A stretch of 64,000 bases of DNA, taken from Colletes latitarsis. Taxonomy: Eukaryota; Arthropoda; Insecta; Hymenoptera; Colletidae. The stretch lies in NCBI RefSeq assembly GCF_051014445.1, contig NC_135141.1, positions 8,370,001 to 8,434,000 of the forward strand, given 5' to 3'. Every line of letters starts with the position of its first letter. Position 1 is the stretch's first letter. Position numbers and translations under genes: made by a program. A model generated the notes under the pieces. That model did not search any database. It worked only from the letters and a program-made list of their open reading frames with translations, and had not been told where the DNA came from. Shown piece after piece: positions 1 to 15,100 of this stretch.

Positions 1-3000
1 TGTTGTACCACACTGAATCAGTCAACTAAACCTGGTCTCGATCAATATTTTAGAGGATAACAAAGGTTATGTCTGGGTTAGGTCTGAGATTTACCATGAT
101 CTGGCTCATACTTTCGCATTTTTCGCATACTTGTTGTCCAGATTCTTGGTGTTTTTTGGTTTGCAACACGTAGTAATGTGATACCACACTGAATCAGTCA
201 ACTAAACCTGGTCTCGATCAATATTTTAGAGGATAACTAAGGTTATGTCTGGGTTAGGTCTGGGATTTACCATGATCTGGCTCATACTTTCGCATTTTTC
301 GCATACTTGTTGGCCATATCCTGGGTTTTTTCTGGTATGAATAACGTACGAAGTGCGTTTCCACACTGAAACAGTGAATTAAACCTGGATTCGATCTATA
401 TTTTAGAGGATAACACCGGTAGGGTCTCGGTTAGGTCTGGTATTTGCCATCACCTTGCTGATACTTTCGCACTTTTCGTATACTCGTTGGACTGATACTG
501 GGTTTCTTCTGGCTTGGATCACGTAGTAATGTTGTACCACACTGAAACAGTCAACTAAACCTGGTCTCGAGCAATATTTTAGAGGATAACAAAGGTTTTG
601 CCTGGGTTAGGTCTGGGATTTACCATGATCTGGCTCATACTTTCGCATTTTTGCATACTTGTTGGACAGATCCTGGGTTTTTTCTGGTTTCGCTCACGTA
701 GTAATGTTGTACCACACTGAATCAGTCAACTAAACCTGGTCTCGATCAATATTTTAGAGGATATCTAAGGTTATGTCTGGGTTAGGTCTGGGATTTACCA
801 TGATCTGGCTCATACTTTCGCATTTTTCGCATACTTGTTGGCCATATCCTGGGTTTTTTCTGGTATGAATAACGTACGAAGTGCGTTTCCACACTGAAAC
901 AGTGAATTAAACCTGGATTCGATCTATATTTTAGAGGATAACACCGGTAGGGTCTCGGTTAGGTCTGGTATTTGCCATCATCTTGCTGATACTTTCGCAC
1001 TTTTCGTATACTCGTTGGACTGATACTGGGTTTCTTCTGGCTTGGATCACGTAGTAATGTTGTACCACACTGAAACAGTCAACTAAACCTGGTCTCGAGC
1101 AATATTTTAGAGGATAACTAAGGTTATCTCTGGGTTAGGTCTGGGATTTACCATGATCTGGCTCATACTTTGGCATTTTTCGCATACTTGTTGGACAGAT
1201 CCTGGGATTTTTCTGGTTTCGATCACGTAGTAATGTTGTACCACACTGAATCAGTCAACTAAACCTGGACTCGATCAATATTTTAGAGGATAACTAAGGT
1301 TATCTCTGGGTTAGGTCTGGGATTTACCATGATCTGGCTCATACTTTCGCATTTCTCGCATATTTGTTGGCCAAATCCTGGGTTTTTTCTGGTATGAATA
1401 ACGTACGAAGTGCGTTTCCACACTGAAACAGTGAATTAAACCTGGATCCGATCTATATTTTAGAGGATAACACCGGTAGGGTCTCGGTTAGGTCTGGTAT
1501 TTGCCATCATCTTGCTGATACTTTCGCACTTTTCGTATACTTGTTGGACTGATACTGGGTTTCTTCTGGTTTGGATCACGTAGTAATGTTGTATCACACT
1601 GAAACAGTCAACTAAACCTGGTCTCGAGCAATATTTTAGAGGATAACAAAGGTTATGTCTGGGTTAGGTCTGGGATTTACCATGATCTGGCTCATACTTT
1701 CGCATTTTTCGCATACTTGTTGTCCAGATTCTTGGTGTTTTTTGGTTTGCAACACGTAGTAATGTGATACCACACTGAAACAGTCAACTAAACCTGGTCT
1801 CGATCAATATTTTACAGGATATCACCGGTTAGGTCTGGGTTAGGTCTGGGATTTACCATGATCTGGCTCATACTTTCGCATTTTTGCATACTTGTTGGAC
1901 AGATCCTGGGTTTTTTCTGGTTTCGCTCACGTAGTAATGTTGTACCACACTGAAACAGTCAACTAAACCTGGTCTCGATCAATATTTTAGAGGATAACAA
2001 AGGTTATGTCTGGGTTAGGTCTGGGATTTACCATCATCTTGCTCATACTTTGGCACTTTTCGCATACTTGTTGGCCATATCCTGGGTTTTTTCTGGTATG
2101 AATAACGTACGAAGTGCGTTTCCACACTGAAACAGTGAATTAAACCTGGATTCGATCTATATTTTAGAGGATAACACCGGTAGGGTCTCGGTTAGGTCTG
2201 GTATTTGCCATCACCTTGCTGATACTTTCGCACTTTTCGTATACTCGTTGGACTGATACTGGGTTTCTTCTGGCTTGGATCACGTAGTAATGTTGTACCA
2301 CACTGAAACAGTCAACTAAACCTGGTCTCGATCAATATTTTACAGGATATCACCTGTTAGGTCTGGGTTAGGTCTGGGATTTACCATGATCTGGCTCATA
2401 CTTTGGCATTTTTCGCATACTTGTTGGACAGATCCTGGGTTTTTTCTGGTTTCGCTCACGTAGTAATGTTGTACCACACTGAATCAGTCAACTAAAGCTG
2501 GTCTCGATCAATATTTTAGAGGATAACAAAGGTTATGTCTGGGTTAGGTCTGGGATTTACCATCATCTTGCTCATACTTTGGCACTTTTCGCATACTTGT
2601 TGGCCATATCCTGGGTTTTTTCTGGTATGAATAACGTACGAAGTGCGTTTCCACACTGAAACAGTGAATTAAACCTGGATTCGATCTATATTTTAGAGGA
2701 TAACACCGGTAGGGTCTCGGTTAGGTCTGGTATTTGCCATCACCTTGCTGATACTTTCGCACTTTTCGTATACTCGTTGGACTGATACTGGGTTTCTTCT
2801 GGCTTGGATCACGTAGTAATGTTGTACCACACTGAAACAGTCAACTAAACCTGGTCTCGATCAATATTTTACAGGATAACACCTGTTAGGTCTGGGTTAG
2901 GTCTGGGATTTACCATGATCTGGCTCATACTTTCGCATTTTTGCATACTTGTTGGACAGATCCTGGGTTCTTTCTGATTTCGATCACGTAGTAATGTTGT

Positions 3001-6000
3001 ACCACACTGAATCAGTCAACTAAACCTGGACTCGATCAATATTTTAGAGGATAACTAAGGTTATCTCTGGGTTAGGTCTGGGATTTACCATGATCTGGCT
3101 CATACTTTCGCATTTCTCGCATATTTGTTGGCCAAATCCTGGATTTTTTCTGGTATGAATAACGTACGAAGTGCGTTTCCACACTGAAACAGTGAATTAA
3201 ACCTGGATTCGGTCTATATTTTAGAGGATAACACCGGTAGGGTCTCGGTTAGGTCTGGTATTTGCCATCATCTTGCTGATACTTTCGCACTTTTCGTATA
3301 CTTGTTGGACTGATACTGGGTTTCTTCTGGTTTGGATCACGTAGTAATGTTGTATCACGCTGAAACAGTCAACTAAACCTGGTCTCGAGCAATATTTTAG
3401 AGGATAACAAAGGTTATGTCTGGGTTAGGTCTGGGATTTACCATGATCTGGCTCATACTTTCGCATTTTTGCATACTTGTTGGACAGATCCTGGGTTTTT
3501 TCTGGTTTCGCTCACGTAGTAATGTTGTACCACACTGAATCAGTCAACTAAACCTGGTCTCGATCAATATTTTAGAGGATAACAAAGGTTATGTCTGGGT
3601 TAGGTCTGGGATTTACCATGATCTGGCTCATACTTTCGCATTTTTCGCATACTTGATGTCCAGATTCTTGGTGTTTTTTGGTTTGCAACACGTAGTAATG
3701 TGATACCACACTGAAACAGTCAACTAAACCTGGTCTCGATCAATATTTTACAGGATATCACCGGTTAGGTCTGGGTTAGGTCTGGGATTTACCATGATCT
3801 GGCTCATACTTTCGCATTTTTGCATACTTGTTGGACAGATCCTGGGTTTTTTCTGGTTTCGCTCACGTAGTAATGTTGTACCACACTGAAACAGTCAACT
3901 AAACCTGGTCTCGATCAATATTTTAGAGGATAACAAAGGTTATGTCTGGGTTAGGTCTGGGATTTACCATCATCTTGCTCATACTTTGGCACTTTTCGCA
4001 TACTTGTTGGCCATATCCTGGGTTTTTTCTGGTATGAATAACGTACGAAGTGCGTTTCCACACTGAAACAGTGAATTAAACCTGGATTCGATCTATATTT
4101 TAGAGGATAACACCGGTAGGGTCTCGGTTAGGTCTGGTATTTGCCATCACCTTGCTGATACTTTCGCACTTTTCGTATACTCGTTGGACTGATACTGGGT
4201 TTCTTCTGGCTTGGATCACGTAGTAATGTTGTACCACACTGAAACAGTCAACTAAACCTGGTCTCGAGCAATATTTTAGAGTATAACAAAGGTTTTGTCT
4301 GGGTTAGGTCTGGGATTTACCATGATCTGGCTCATACTTTCGCATTTTTGCATACTTGTTGGACAGATCCTGGGTTTTTTCTGGTTTCGCTCACGTAGTA
4401 ATGTTGTACCACACTGAATCAGTCAACTAAACCTGGTCTCGATCAATATTTTAGAGGATAACTAAGGTTATGTCTGGGTTAGGTCTGGGATTTACCATGA
4501 TCTGGCTCATACTTTCGCATTTTTCGCATACTTGTTGGCCATATCCTGGGTTTTTTCTGGTATGAATAACGTACGAAGTGCGTTTCCACACTGAAACAGT
4601 GAATTAAACCTGGATTCGATCTATATTTTAGAGGATAACACCGGTAGGGTCTCGGTTAGGTCTGGTATTTGCCATCATCTTGCTGATACTTTCGCACTTT
4701 TCGTATACTCGTTGGACTGATACTGGGTTTCTTCTGGCTTGGATCACGTAGTAATGTTGTACCACACTGAAACAGTCAACTAAACCTGGTCTCGAGCAAT
4801 ATTTTAGAGGATAACTAAGGTTATCTCTGGGTTAGGTCTGGGATTTACCATGATCTGGCTCATACTTTGGCATTTTTCGCATACTTGTTGGACAGATCCT
4901 GGGATTTTTCTGGTTTCGATCACGTAGTAATGTTGTCCCACACTGAATCAGTCAACTAAACCTGGACTCGATCAATATTTTAGAGGATAACTAAGGTTAT
5001 CTCTGGGTAAGGTCTGGGATTTACCATGATCTGGCACATACTTTCGCATTTCTCGCATATTTGTTGGCCAAATCCTGGGTTTTTTCTGGTATGAATAACG
5101 TACGAAGTGCGTTTCCAGACTGAAACAGTGAATTAAACCTGGATCCGATCTATATTTTAGAGGATAACACCGGTAGGGTCTCGGTTAGGTCTGGTATTTG
5201 CCATCATCTTGCTGATACTTTCGCACTTTTCGTATACTTGTTGGACTGATACTGGGTTTCTTCTGGTTTGGATCACGTAGTAATGTTGTATCACACTGAA
5301 ACAGTCAACTAAACCTGGTCTCGAGCAATATTTTAGAGGATAACAAAGGTTATGTCTGGGTTAGGTCTGGGATTTACCATGATCTGGCTCATACTTTCGC
5401 ATTTTTCGCATACTTGTTGTCCAGATTCTTGGTGTTTTTTGGTTTGCAACACGTAGTAATGTGATACCACACTGAAACAGTCAACTAAACCTGGTCTCGA
5501 TCAATATTTTACAGGATATCACCGGTTAGGTCTGGGTTAGGTCTGGGATTTACCATGATCTGGCTCATACTTTCGCATTTTTGCATACTTGTTGGACAGA
5601 TCCTGGGTTTTTTCTGGTTTCGCTCACGTAGTAATGTTGTACCACACTGAAACAGTCAACTAAACCTGGTCTCGATCAATATTTTAGAGGATAACAAAGG
5701 TTATGTCTGGGTTAGGTCTGGGATTTACCATCATCTTGCTCATACTTTGGCACTTTTCGCATACTTGTTGGCCATATCCTGGGTTTTTTCTGGTATGAAT
5801 AACGTACGAAGTGCGTTTCCACACTGAAACAGTGAATTAAACCTGGATTCGATCTATATTTTAGAGGATAACACCGGTAGGGTCTCGGTTAGGTCTGGTA
5901 TTTGCCATCACCTTGCTGATACTTTCGCACTTTTCGTATACTCGTTGGACTGATACTGGGTTTCTTCTGGCTTGGATCACGTAGTAATGTTGTACCACAC

Positions 6001-6100
6001 TGAAACAGTCAACTAAACCTGGTCTCGATCAATATTTTACAGGATAACACCTGTTAGGTCTGGGTTAGGTCTGGGATTTACCATGATCTGGCTCATACTT
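1..6100 (+). repeat. Left core segment with 21- and 18-monomer repeat lags
   Basis: The marker GATTCTTGGTG occurs at 1,727, 3,663, 5,424 and 6,831. The first ~2.4 kb match at a lag of 3,697 bp, i.e. 21 monomers (CGTACG at 345 and 4,042; marker at 1,727 and 5,424). Sequence from about 3.6 kb matches at a lag of 3,168 bp, i.e. 18 monomers (3,663 to 6,831; 5,424 to 8,592). Several different higher-order lags therefore meet here. No gene is visible. Confidence 0.75.
55..230 (+). repeat. Representative satellite monomer (176 bp)
   Basis: One full period, taken from GGATAAC to the next GGATAAC. In order it holds the telomere-like pair (here TTATGTCTGGG followed by TTAGGTCTGAG), the segment TTTACCATGATCTGGCTCAT, a short internal direct repeat TTTCGCAT-TTTTCGCAT, CATACTTGTTG, a T-run, an ACGTAGTAATG box, the imperfect dyad around GTACCAC, an ACTGAAWCAGTCAACTAAAC segment, and CTCGATCAATATTTTAGAG. 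This monomer has the TTGCAACACG variant near its end. One-base length changes between neighbours come mostly from the TTTTCGCAT segment and the T-run. Confidence 0.9.
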
Positions 6101-9100
6101 TCGCATTTTTGCATACTTGTTGGACAGATCCTGGGTTCTTTCTGATTTCGATCACGTAGTAATGTTGTACCACACTGAATCAGTCAACTAAACCTGGACT
6201 CGATCAATATTTTAGAGGATAACTAAGGTTATCTCTGGGTTAGGTCTGGGATTTACCATGATCTGGCTCATACTTTCGCATTTCTCGCATATTTGTTGGC
6301 CAAATCCTGGATTTTTTCTGGTATGAATAACGTACGAAGTGCGTTTCCACACTGAAACAGTGAATTAAACCTGGATTCGGTCTATATTTTAGAGGATAAC
6401 ACCGGTAGGGTCTCGGTTAGGTCTGGTATTTGCCATCATCTTGCTGATACTTTCGCACTTTTCGTATACTTGTTGGACTGATACTGGGTTTCTTCTGGTT
6501 TGGATCACGTAGTAATGTTGTATCACACTGAAACAGTCAACTAAACCTGGTCTCGAGCAATATTTTAGAGGATAACAAAGGTTATGTCTGGGTTAGGTCT
6601 GGGATTTACCATGATCTGGCTCATACTTTCGCATTTTTGCATACATGTTGGACAGATCCTGGGTTTTTTCTGGTTTCGCTCACGTAGTAATGTTGTACCA
6701 CACTGAATCAGTCAACTAAACCTGGTCTCGATCAATATTTTAGAGGATAACAAAGGTTATGTCTGGGTTAGGTCTGGGATTTACCATGATCTGGCTCATA
6801 CTTTCGCATTTTTCGCATACTTGTTGTCCAGATTCTTGGTGTTTTTTGGTTTGCAACACGTAGTAATGTGATACCACACTGAAACAGTCAACTAAACCTG
6901 GTCTCGATCAATATTTTACAGGATATCACCGGTTAGGTCTGGGTTAGGTCTGGGATTTACCATGATCTGGCTCATACTTTCGCATTTTTGCATACTTGTT
7001 GGACAGATCCTGGGTTTTTTCTGGTTTCGCTCACGTAGTAATGTTGTACCACACTGAAACAGTCAACTAAACCTGGTCTCGATCAATATTTTAGAGGATA
7101 ACAAAGGTTATGTCTGGGTTAGGTCTGGGATTTACCATCATCTTGCTCATACTTTGGCACTTTTCGCATACTTGTTGGCCATATCCTGGGTTTTTTCTGG
7201 TATGAATAACGTACGAAGTGCGTTTCCACACTGAAACAGTGAATTAAACCTGGATTCGATCTATATTTTAGAGGATAACACCGGTAGGGTCTCGGTTAGG
7301 TCTGGTATTTGCCATCACCTTGCTGATACTTTCGCACTTTTCGTATACTCGTTGGACTGATACTGGGTTTCTTCTGGCTTGCATCACGTAGTAATGTTGT
7401 ACCACACTGAAACAGTCAACTAAACCTGGTCTCGAGCAATATTTTAGAGGATAACAAAGGTTTTGTCTGGGTTAGGTCTGGGATTTACCATGATCTGGCT
7501 CATACTTTCGCATTTTTGCATACTTGTTGGACAGATCCTGGGTTTTTTCTGGTTTCGCTCACGTAGTAATGTTGTACCACACTGAATCAGTCAACTAAAC
7601 CTGGTCTCGATCAATATTTTAGAGGATAACTAAGGTTATGTCTGGGTTAGGTCTGGGATTTACCATGATCTGGCTCATACTTTCGCATTTTTCGCATACT
7701 TGTTGGCCATATCCTGGGTTTTTTCTGGTATGAATAACGTACGAAGTGCGTTTCCACACTGAAACAGTGAATTAAACCTGGATTCGATCTATATTTTAGA
7801 GGATAACACCGGTAGGGTCTCGGTTAGGTCTGGTATTTGCCATCATCTTGCTGATACTTTCGCACTTTTCGTATACTCGTTGGACTGATACTGGGTTTCT
7901 TCTGGCTTGGATCACGTAGTAATGTTGTACCACACTGAAACAGTCAACTAAACCTGGTCTCGAGCAATATTTTAGAGGATAACTAAGGTTATCTCTGGGT
8001 TAGGTCTGGGATTTACCATGATCTGGCTCATACTTTGGCATTTTTCGCATACCTGTTGGACAGATCCTGGGATTTTTCTGGTTTCGATCACGTAGTAATG
8101 TTGTACCACACTGAATCAGTCAACTAAACCTGGACTCGATCAATATTTTAGAGGATAACTAAGGTTATCTCTGGGTAAGGTCTGGGATTTACCATGATCT
8201 GGCACATACTTTCGCATTTCTCGCATATTTGTTGGCCAAATCCTGGGTTTTTTCTGGTATGAATAACGTACGAAGTGCGTTTCCAGACTGAAACAGTGAA
8301 TTAAACCTGGATCCGAACTATATTTTAGAGGATAACACCGGTAGGGTCTCGGTTAGGTCTGGTATTTGCCATCATCTTGCTGATACTTTCGCACTTTTCG
8401 TATACTTGTTGGACTGATACTGGGTTTCTTCTGGTTTGGATCACGTAGTAATGTTGTATCACACTGAAACAGTCAACTAAACCTGGTCTCGAGCAATATT
8501 TTAGAGGATAACAAAGGTTATGTCTGGGTTAGGTCTGGGATTTACCATGATCTGGCTCATACTTTCGCATTTTTCGCATACTTGTTGTCCAGATTCTTGG
8601 TGTTTTTTGGTTTGCAACACGTAGTAATGTGATACCACACTGAAACAGTCAACTAAACCTGGTCTCGATCAATATTTTACAGGATATCACCGGTTAGGTC
8701 TGGGTTAGGTCTGGGATTTACCATGATCTGGCTCATACTTTCGCATTTTTGCATACTTGTTGGACAGATCCTGGGTTTTTTCTGGTTTCGCTCACGTAGT
8801 AATGTTGTACCACACTGAAACAGTCAACTAAACCTGGTCTCGATCAATATTTTAGAGGATAACAAAGGTTATGTCTGGGTTAGGTCTGGGATTTACCATC
8901 ATCTTGCTCATACTTTGGCACTTTTCGCATACTTGTTGGCCATATCCTGGGTTTTTTCTGGTATGAATAACGTACGAAGTGCGTTTCCACACTGAAACAG
9001 TGAATTAAACCTGGATTCGATCTATATTTTAGAGGATAACACCGGTAGGGTCTCGGTTAGGTCTGGTATTTGCCATCACCTTGCTGATACTTTCGCACTT

Positions 9101-12100
9101 TTCGTATACTCGTTGGACTGATACTGGGTTTCTTCTGGCTTGGATCACGTAGTAATGTTGTACCACACTGAAACAGTCAACTAAACCTGGTCTCGATCAA
9201 TATTTTACAGGATAACACCTGTTAGGTCTGGGTTAGGTCTGGGATTTACCATGATCTGGCTCATACTTTCGCATTTTTCGCATACTTGTTGGACAGATCC
9301 TGGGTTTTTTCTGGTTTCGCTCACGTAGTAATGTTGTACCACACTGAATCAGTCAACTAAAGCTGGTCTCGATCAATATTTTAGAGGATAACAAAGGTTA
9401 TGTCTGGGTTAGGTCTGGGATTTACCATCATCTTGCTCATACTTTGGCACTTTTCGCATACTTGTTGGCCATATCCTGGGTTTTTTCTGGTATGAATAAC
9501 GTACGAAGTGCGTTTCCACACTGAAACAGTGAATTAAACCTGGATTCGATCTATATTTTAGAGGATAACACCGGTAGGGTCTCGGTTAGGTCTGGTATTT
9601 GCCATCACCTTGCTGATACTTTCGCACTTTTCGTATACTCGTTGGACTGATACTGGGTTTCTTCTGGCTTGGATCACGTAGTAATGTTGTACCACACTGA
9701 AACAGTCAACTAAACCTGGTCTCGATCAATATTTTACAGGATAACACCTGTTAGGTCTGGGTTAGGTCTGGGATTTACCATGATCTGGCTCATACTTTCG
9801 CATTTTTGCATACTTGTTGGACAGATCCTGGGTTTTTTCTGGTTTCGATCACGTAGTAATGTTGTACCACACTGAATCAGTCAACTAAACCTGGACTCGA
9901 TCAATATTTTAGAGGATAACTAAGGTTATCTCTGGGTTAGGTCTGGGATTTACCATGATCTGGCTCATACTTTCGCATTTTTCGCATACTTGTTGTCCAG
10001 ATTCTTGGTGTTTTTTGGTTTGCAACACGTAATAATGTGATACCACACTGAAACAGTCAACTAAACCTGGTCTCGATCAATATTTTACAGGATATCACCG
10101 GTTAGGTCTGGGTTAGGTCTGGGATTTACCATGATCTGGCTCATACTTTCGCATTTTTGCATACTTGTTGGACAGATCCTGGGTTTTTTCTGGTTTCGCT
10201 CACGTAGTAATGTTGTACCACACTGAAACAGTCAACTAAACCTGGTCTCGATCAATATTTTAGAGGATAACAAAGGTTATGTCTGGGTTAGGTCTGGGAT
10301 TTACCATCATCTTGCTCATACTTTGGCACTTTTCGCATACTTGTTGGCCATATCCTGGGTTTTTTCTGGTATGAATAACGTACGAAGTGCGTTTCCACAC
10401 TGAAACAGTGAATTAAACCTGGATTCGATCTATATTTTAGAGGATAACACCGGTAGGGTCTCGGTTAGGTCTGGTATTTGCCATCACCTTGCTGATACTT
10501 TCGCACTTTTCGTATACTCGTTGGACTGATACTGGGTTTCTTCTGGCTTGGATCACGTAGTAATGTTGTACCACACTGAAACAGTCAACTAAACCTGGTC
10601 TCGATCAATATTTTACAGGATATCACCTGTTAGGTCTGGGTTAGGTCTGGGATTTACCATGATCTGGCTCATACTTTGGCATTTTTCGCATACTTGTTGG
10701 ACAGATCCTGGGTTTTTTCTGGTTTCGCTCACGTAGTAATGTTGTACCACACTGAATCAGTCAACTAAAGCTGGTCTCGATCAATATTTTAGAGGATAAC
10801 AAAGGTTATGTCTGGGTTAGGTCTGGGATTTACCATCATCTTGCTCATACTTTGGCACTTTTCGCATACTTGTTGGCCATATCCTGGGTTTTTTCTGGTA
10901 TGAATAACGTACGAAGTGCGTTTCCACACTGAAACAGTGAATTAAACCTGGATTCGATCTATATTTTAGAGGATAACACCGGTAGGGTCTCGGTTAGGTC
11001 TGGTATTTGCCATCACCTTGCTGATACTTTCGCACTTTTCGTATACTCGTTGGACTGATACTGGGTTTCTTCTGGCTTGGATCACGTAGTAATGTTGTAC
11101 CACACTGAAACAGTCAACTAAACCTGGTCTCGATCAATATTTTACAGGATAACACCTGTTAGGTCTGGGTTAGGTCTGGGATTTACCATGATCTGGCTCA
11201 TACTTTCGCATTTTTGCATACTTGTTGGACAGATCCTGGGTTTTTTCTGGTTTCGATCACGTAGTAATGTTGTACCACACTGAATCAGTCAACTAAACCT
11301 GGACTCGATCAATATTTTAGAGGATAACTAAGGTTATCTCTGGGTTAGGTCTGGGATTTACCATGATCTGGCTCATACTTTCGCATTTCTCGCATATTTG
11401 TTGGCCAAATCCTGGGTTTTTTCTGGTATGAATAACGTACGAAGTGCGTTTCCACACTGAAACAGTGAATTAAACCTGGATTCGGTCTATATTTTAGAGG
11501 ATAACACCGGTAGGGTCTCGGTTAGGTCTGGTATTTGCCATCATCTTGCTGATACTTTCGCACTTTTCGTATACTTGTTGGACTGATACTGGGTTTCTTC
11601 TGGTTTGGATCACGTAGTAATGTTGTATCACGCTGAAACAGTCAACTAAACCTGGTCTCGAGCAATATTTTAGAGGATAATAAAGGTTATGTCTGGGTTA
11701 GGTCTGGGATTTACCATGATCTGGCTCATACTTTCGCATTTTTGCATACTTGTTGGACAGATCCTGGGTTTTTTCTGGTTTCGCTCACGTAGTAATGTTG
11801 TACCACACTGAATCAGTCAACTAAACCTGGTCTCGATCAATATTTTAGAGGATAACAAAGGTTATGTCTGGGTTAGGTCTGGGATTTACCATGATCTGGC
11901 TCATACTTTCGCATTTTTCGCATACTTGTTGTCCAGATTCTTGGTGTTTTTTGGTTTGCAACACGTAGTAATGTGATACCACACTGAAACAGTCAACTAA
12001 ACCTGGTCTCGATCAATATTTTACAGGATATCACCGGTTAGGTCTGGGTTAGGTCTGGGATTTACCATGATCTGGCTCATACTTTCGCATTTTTGCATAC

Positions 12101-15100
12101 TTGTTGGACAGATCCTGGGTTTTTTCTGGTTTCGCTCACGTAGTAATGTTGTACCACACTGAAACAGTCAACTAAACCTGGTCTCGATCAATATTTTAGA
12201 GGATAACAAAGGTTATGTCTGGGTTAGGTCTGGGATTTACCATCATCTTGCTCATACTTTGGCACTTTTCGCATACTTGTTGGCCATATCCTGGGTTTTT
12301 TCTGGTATGAATAACGTACGAAGTGCGTTTCCACACTGAAACAGTGAATTAAACCTGGATTCGATCTATATTTTAGAGGATAACACCGGTAGGGTCTCGG
12401 TTAGGTCTGGTATTTGCCATCACCTTGCTGATACTTTCGCACTTTTCGTATACTCGTTGGACTGATACTGGGTTTCTTCTGGCTTGGATCACGTAGTAAT
12501 GTTGTACCACACTGAAACAGTCAACTAAACCTGGTCTCGAGCAATATTTTAGAGGATAACAAAGGTTTTGTCTGGGTTAGGTCTGGGATTTACCATGATC
12601 TGGCTCATACTTTCGCATTTTTGCATACTTGTTGGACAGATCCTGGGTTTTTTCTGGTTTCGCTCACGTAGTAATGTTGTACCACACTGAATCAGTCAAC
12701 TAAACCTGGTCTCGATCAATATTTTAGAGGATAACTAAGGTTATGTCTGGGTTAGGTCTGGGATTTACCATGATCTGGCTCATACTTTCGCATTTTTCGC
12801 ATACTTGTTGGCCATATCCTGGGTTTTTTCTGGTATGAATAACGTACGAAGTGCGTTTCCACACTGAAACAGTGAATTAAACCTGGATTCGATCTATATT
12901 TTAGAGGATAACACCGGTAGGGTCTCGGTTAGGTCTGGTATTTGCCATCATCTTGCTGATACTTTCGCACTTTTCGTATACTCGTTGGACTGATACTGGG
13001 TTTCTTCTGGCTTGGATCACGTAGTAATGTTGTACCACACTGAAACAGTCAACTAAACCTGGTCTCGAGCAATATTTTAGAGGATAACTAAGGTTATCTC
13101 TGGGTTAGGTCTGGGATTTACCATGATCTGGCTCATACTTTGGCATTTTTCGCATACCTGTTGGACAGATCCTGGGATTTTTCTGGTTTCGATCACGTAG
13201 TAATGTTGTACCACACTGAATCAGTCAACTAAACCTGGACTCGATCAATATTTTAGAGGATAACTAAGGTTATCTCTGGGTAAGGTCTGGGATTTACCAT
13301 GATCTGGCACATACTTTCGCATTTCTCGCATATTTGTTGGCCAAATCCTGGGTTTTTTCTGGTATGAATAACGTACGAAGTGCGTTTCCAGACTGAAACA
13401 GTGAATTAAACCTGGATCCGAACTATATTTTAGAGGATAACACCGGTAGGGTCTCGGTTAGGTCTGGTATTTGCCATCATCTTGCTGATACTTTCGCACT
13501 TTTCGTATACTTGTTGGACTGATACTGGGTTTCTTCTGGTTTGGATCACGTAGTAATGTTGTATCACACTGAAACAGTCAACTAAACCTGGTCTCGAGCA
13601 ATATTTTAGAGGATAACAAAGGTTATGTCTGGGTTAGGTCTGGGATTTACCATGATCTGGCTCATACTTTCGCATTTTTCGCATACTTGTTGTCCAGATT
13701 CTTGGTGTTTTTTGGTTTGCAACACGTAGTAATGTGATACCACACTGAAACAGTCAACTAAACCTGGTCTCGATCAATATTTTACAGGATATCACCGGTT
13801 AGGTCTGGGTTAGGTCTGGGATTTACCATGATCTGGCTCATACTTTCGCATTTTTGCATACTTGTTGGACAGATCCTGGGTTTTTTCTGGTTTCGCTCAC
13901 GTAGTAATGTTGTACCACACTGAAACAGTCAACTAAACCTGGTCTCGATCAATATTTTAGAGGATAACAAAGGTTATGTCTGGGTTAGGTCTGGGATTTA
14001 CCATCATCTTGCTCATACTTTGGCACTTTTCGCATACTTGTTGGCCATATCCTGGGTTTTTTCTGGTATGAATAACGTACGAAGTGCGTTTCCACACTGA
14101 AACAGTGAATTAAACCTGGATTCGATCTATATTTTAGAGGATAACACCGGTAGGGTCTCGGTTAGGTCTGGTATTTGCCATCACCTTGCTGATACTTTCG
14201 CACTTTTCGTATACTCGTTGGACTGATACTGGGTTTCTTCTGGCTTGGATCACGTAGTAATGTTGTACCACACTGAAACAGTCAACTAAACCTGGTCTCG
14301 ATCAATATTTTACAGGATAACACCTGTTAGGTCTGGGTTAGGTCTGGGATTTACCATGATCTGGCTCATACTTTCGCATTTTTCGCATACTTGTTGGACA
14401 GATCCTGGGTTTTTTCTGGTTTCGCTCACGTAGTAATGTTGTACCACACTGAATCAGTCAACTAAAGCTGGTCTCGATCAATATTTTAGAGGATAACAAA
14501 GGTTATGTCTGGGTTAGGTCTGGGATTTACCATCATCTTGCTCATACTTTGGCACTTTTCGCATACTTGTTGGCCATATCCTGGGTTTTTTCTGGTATGA
14601 ATAACGTACGAAGTGCGTTTCCACACTGAAACAGTGAATTAAACCTGGATTCGATCTATATTTTAGAGGATAACACCGGTAGGGTCTCGGTTAGGTCTGG
14701 TATTTGCCATCACCTTGCTGATACTTTCGCACTTTTCGTATACTCGTTGGACTGATACTGGGTTTCTTCTGGCTTGGATCACGTAGTAATGTTGTACCAC
14801 ACTGAAACAGTCAACTAAACCTGGTCTCGATCAATATTTTACAGGATAACACCTGTTAGGTCTGGGTTAGGTCTGGGATTTACCATGATCTGGCTCATAC
14901 TTTCGCATTTTTGCATACTTGTTGGACAGATCCTGGGTTTTTTCTGGTTTCGATCACGTAGTAATGTTGTACCACACTGAATCAGTCAACTAAACCTGGA
15001 CTCGATCAATATTTTAGAGGATAACTAAGGTTATCTCTGGGTTAGGTCTGGGATTTACCATGATCTGGCTCATACTTTCGCATTTTTCGCATACTTGTTG

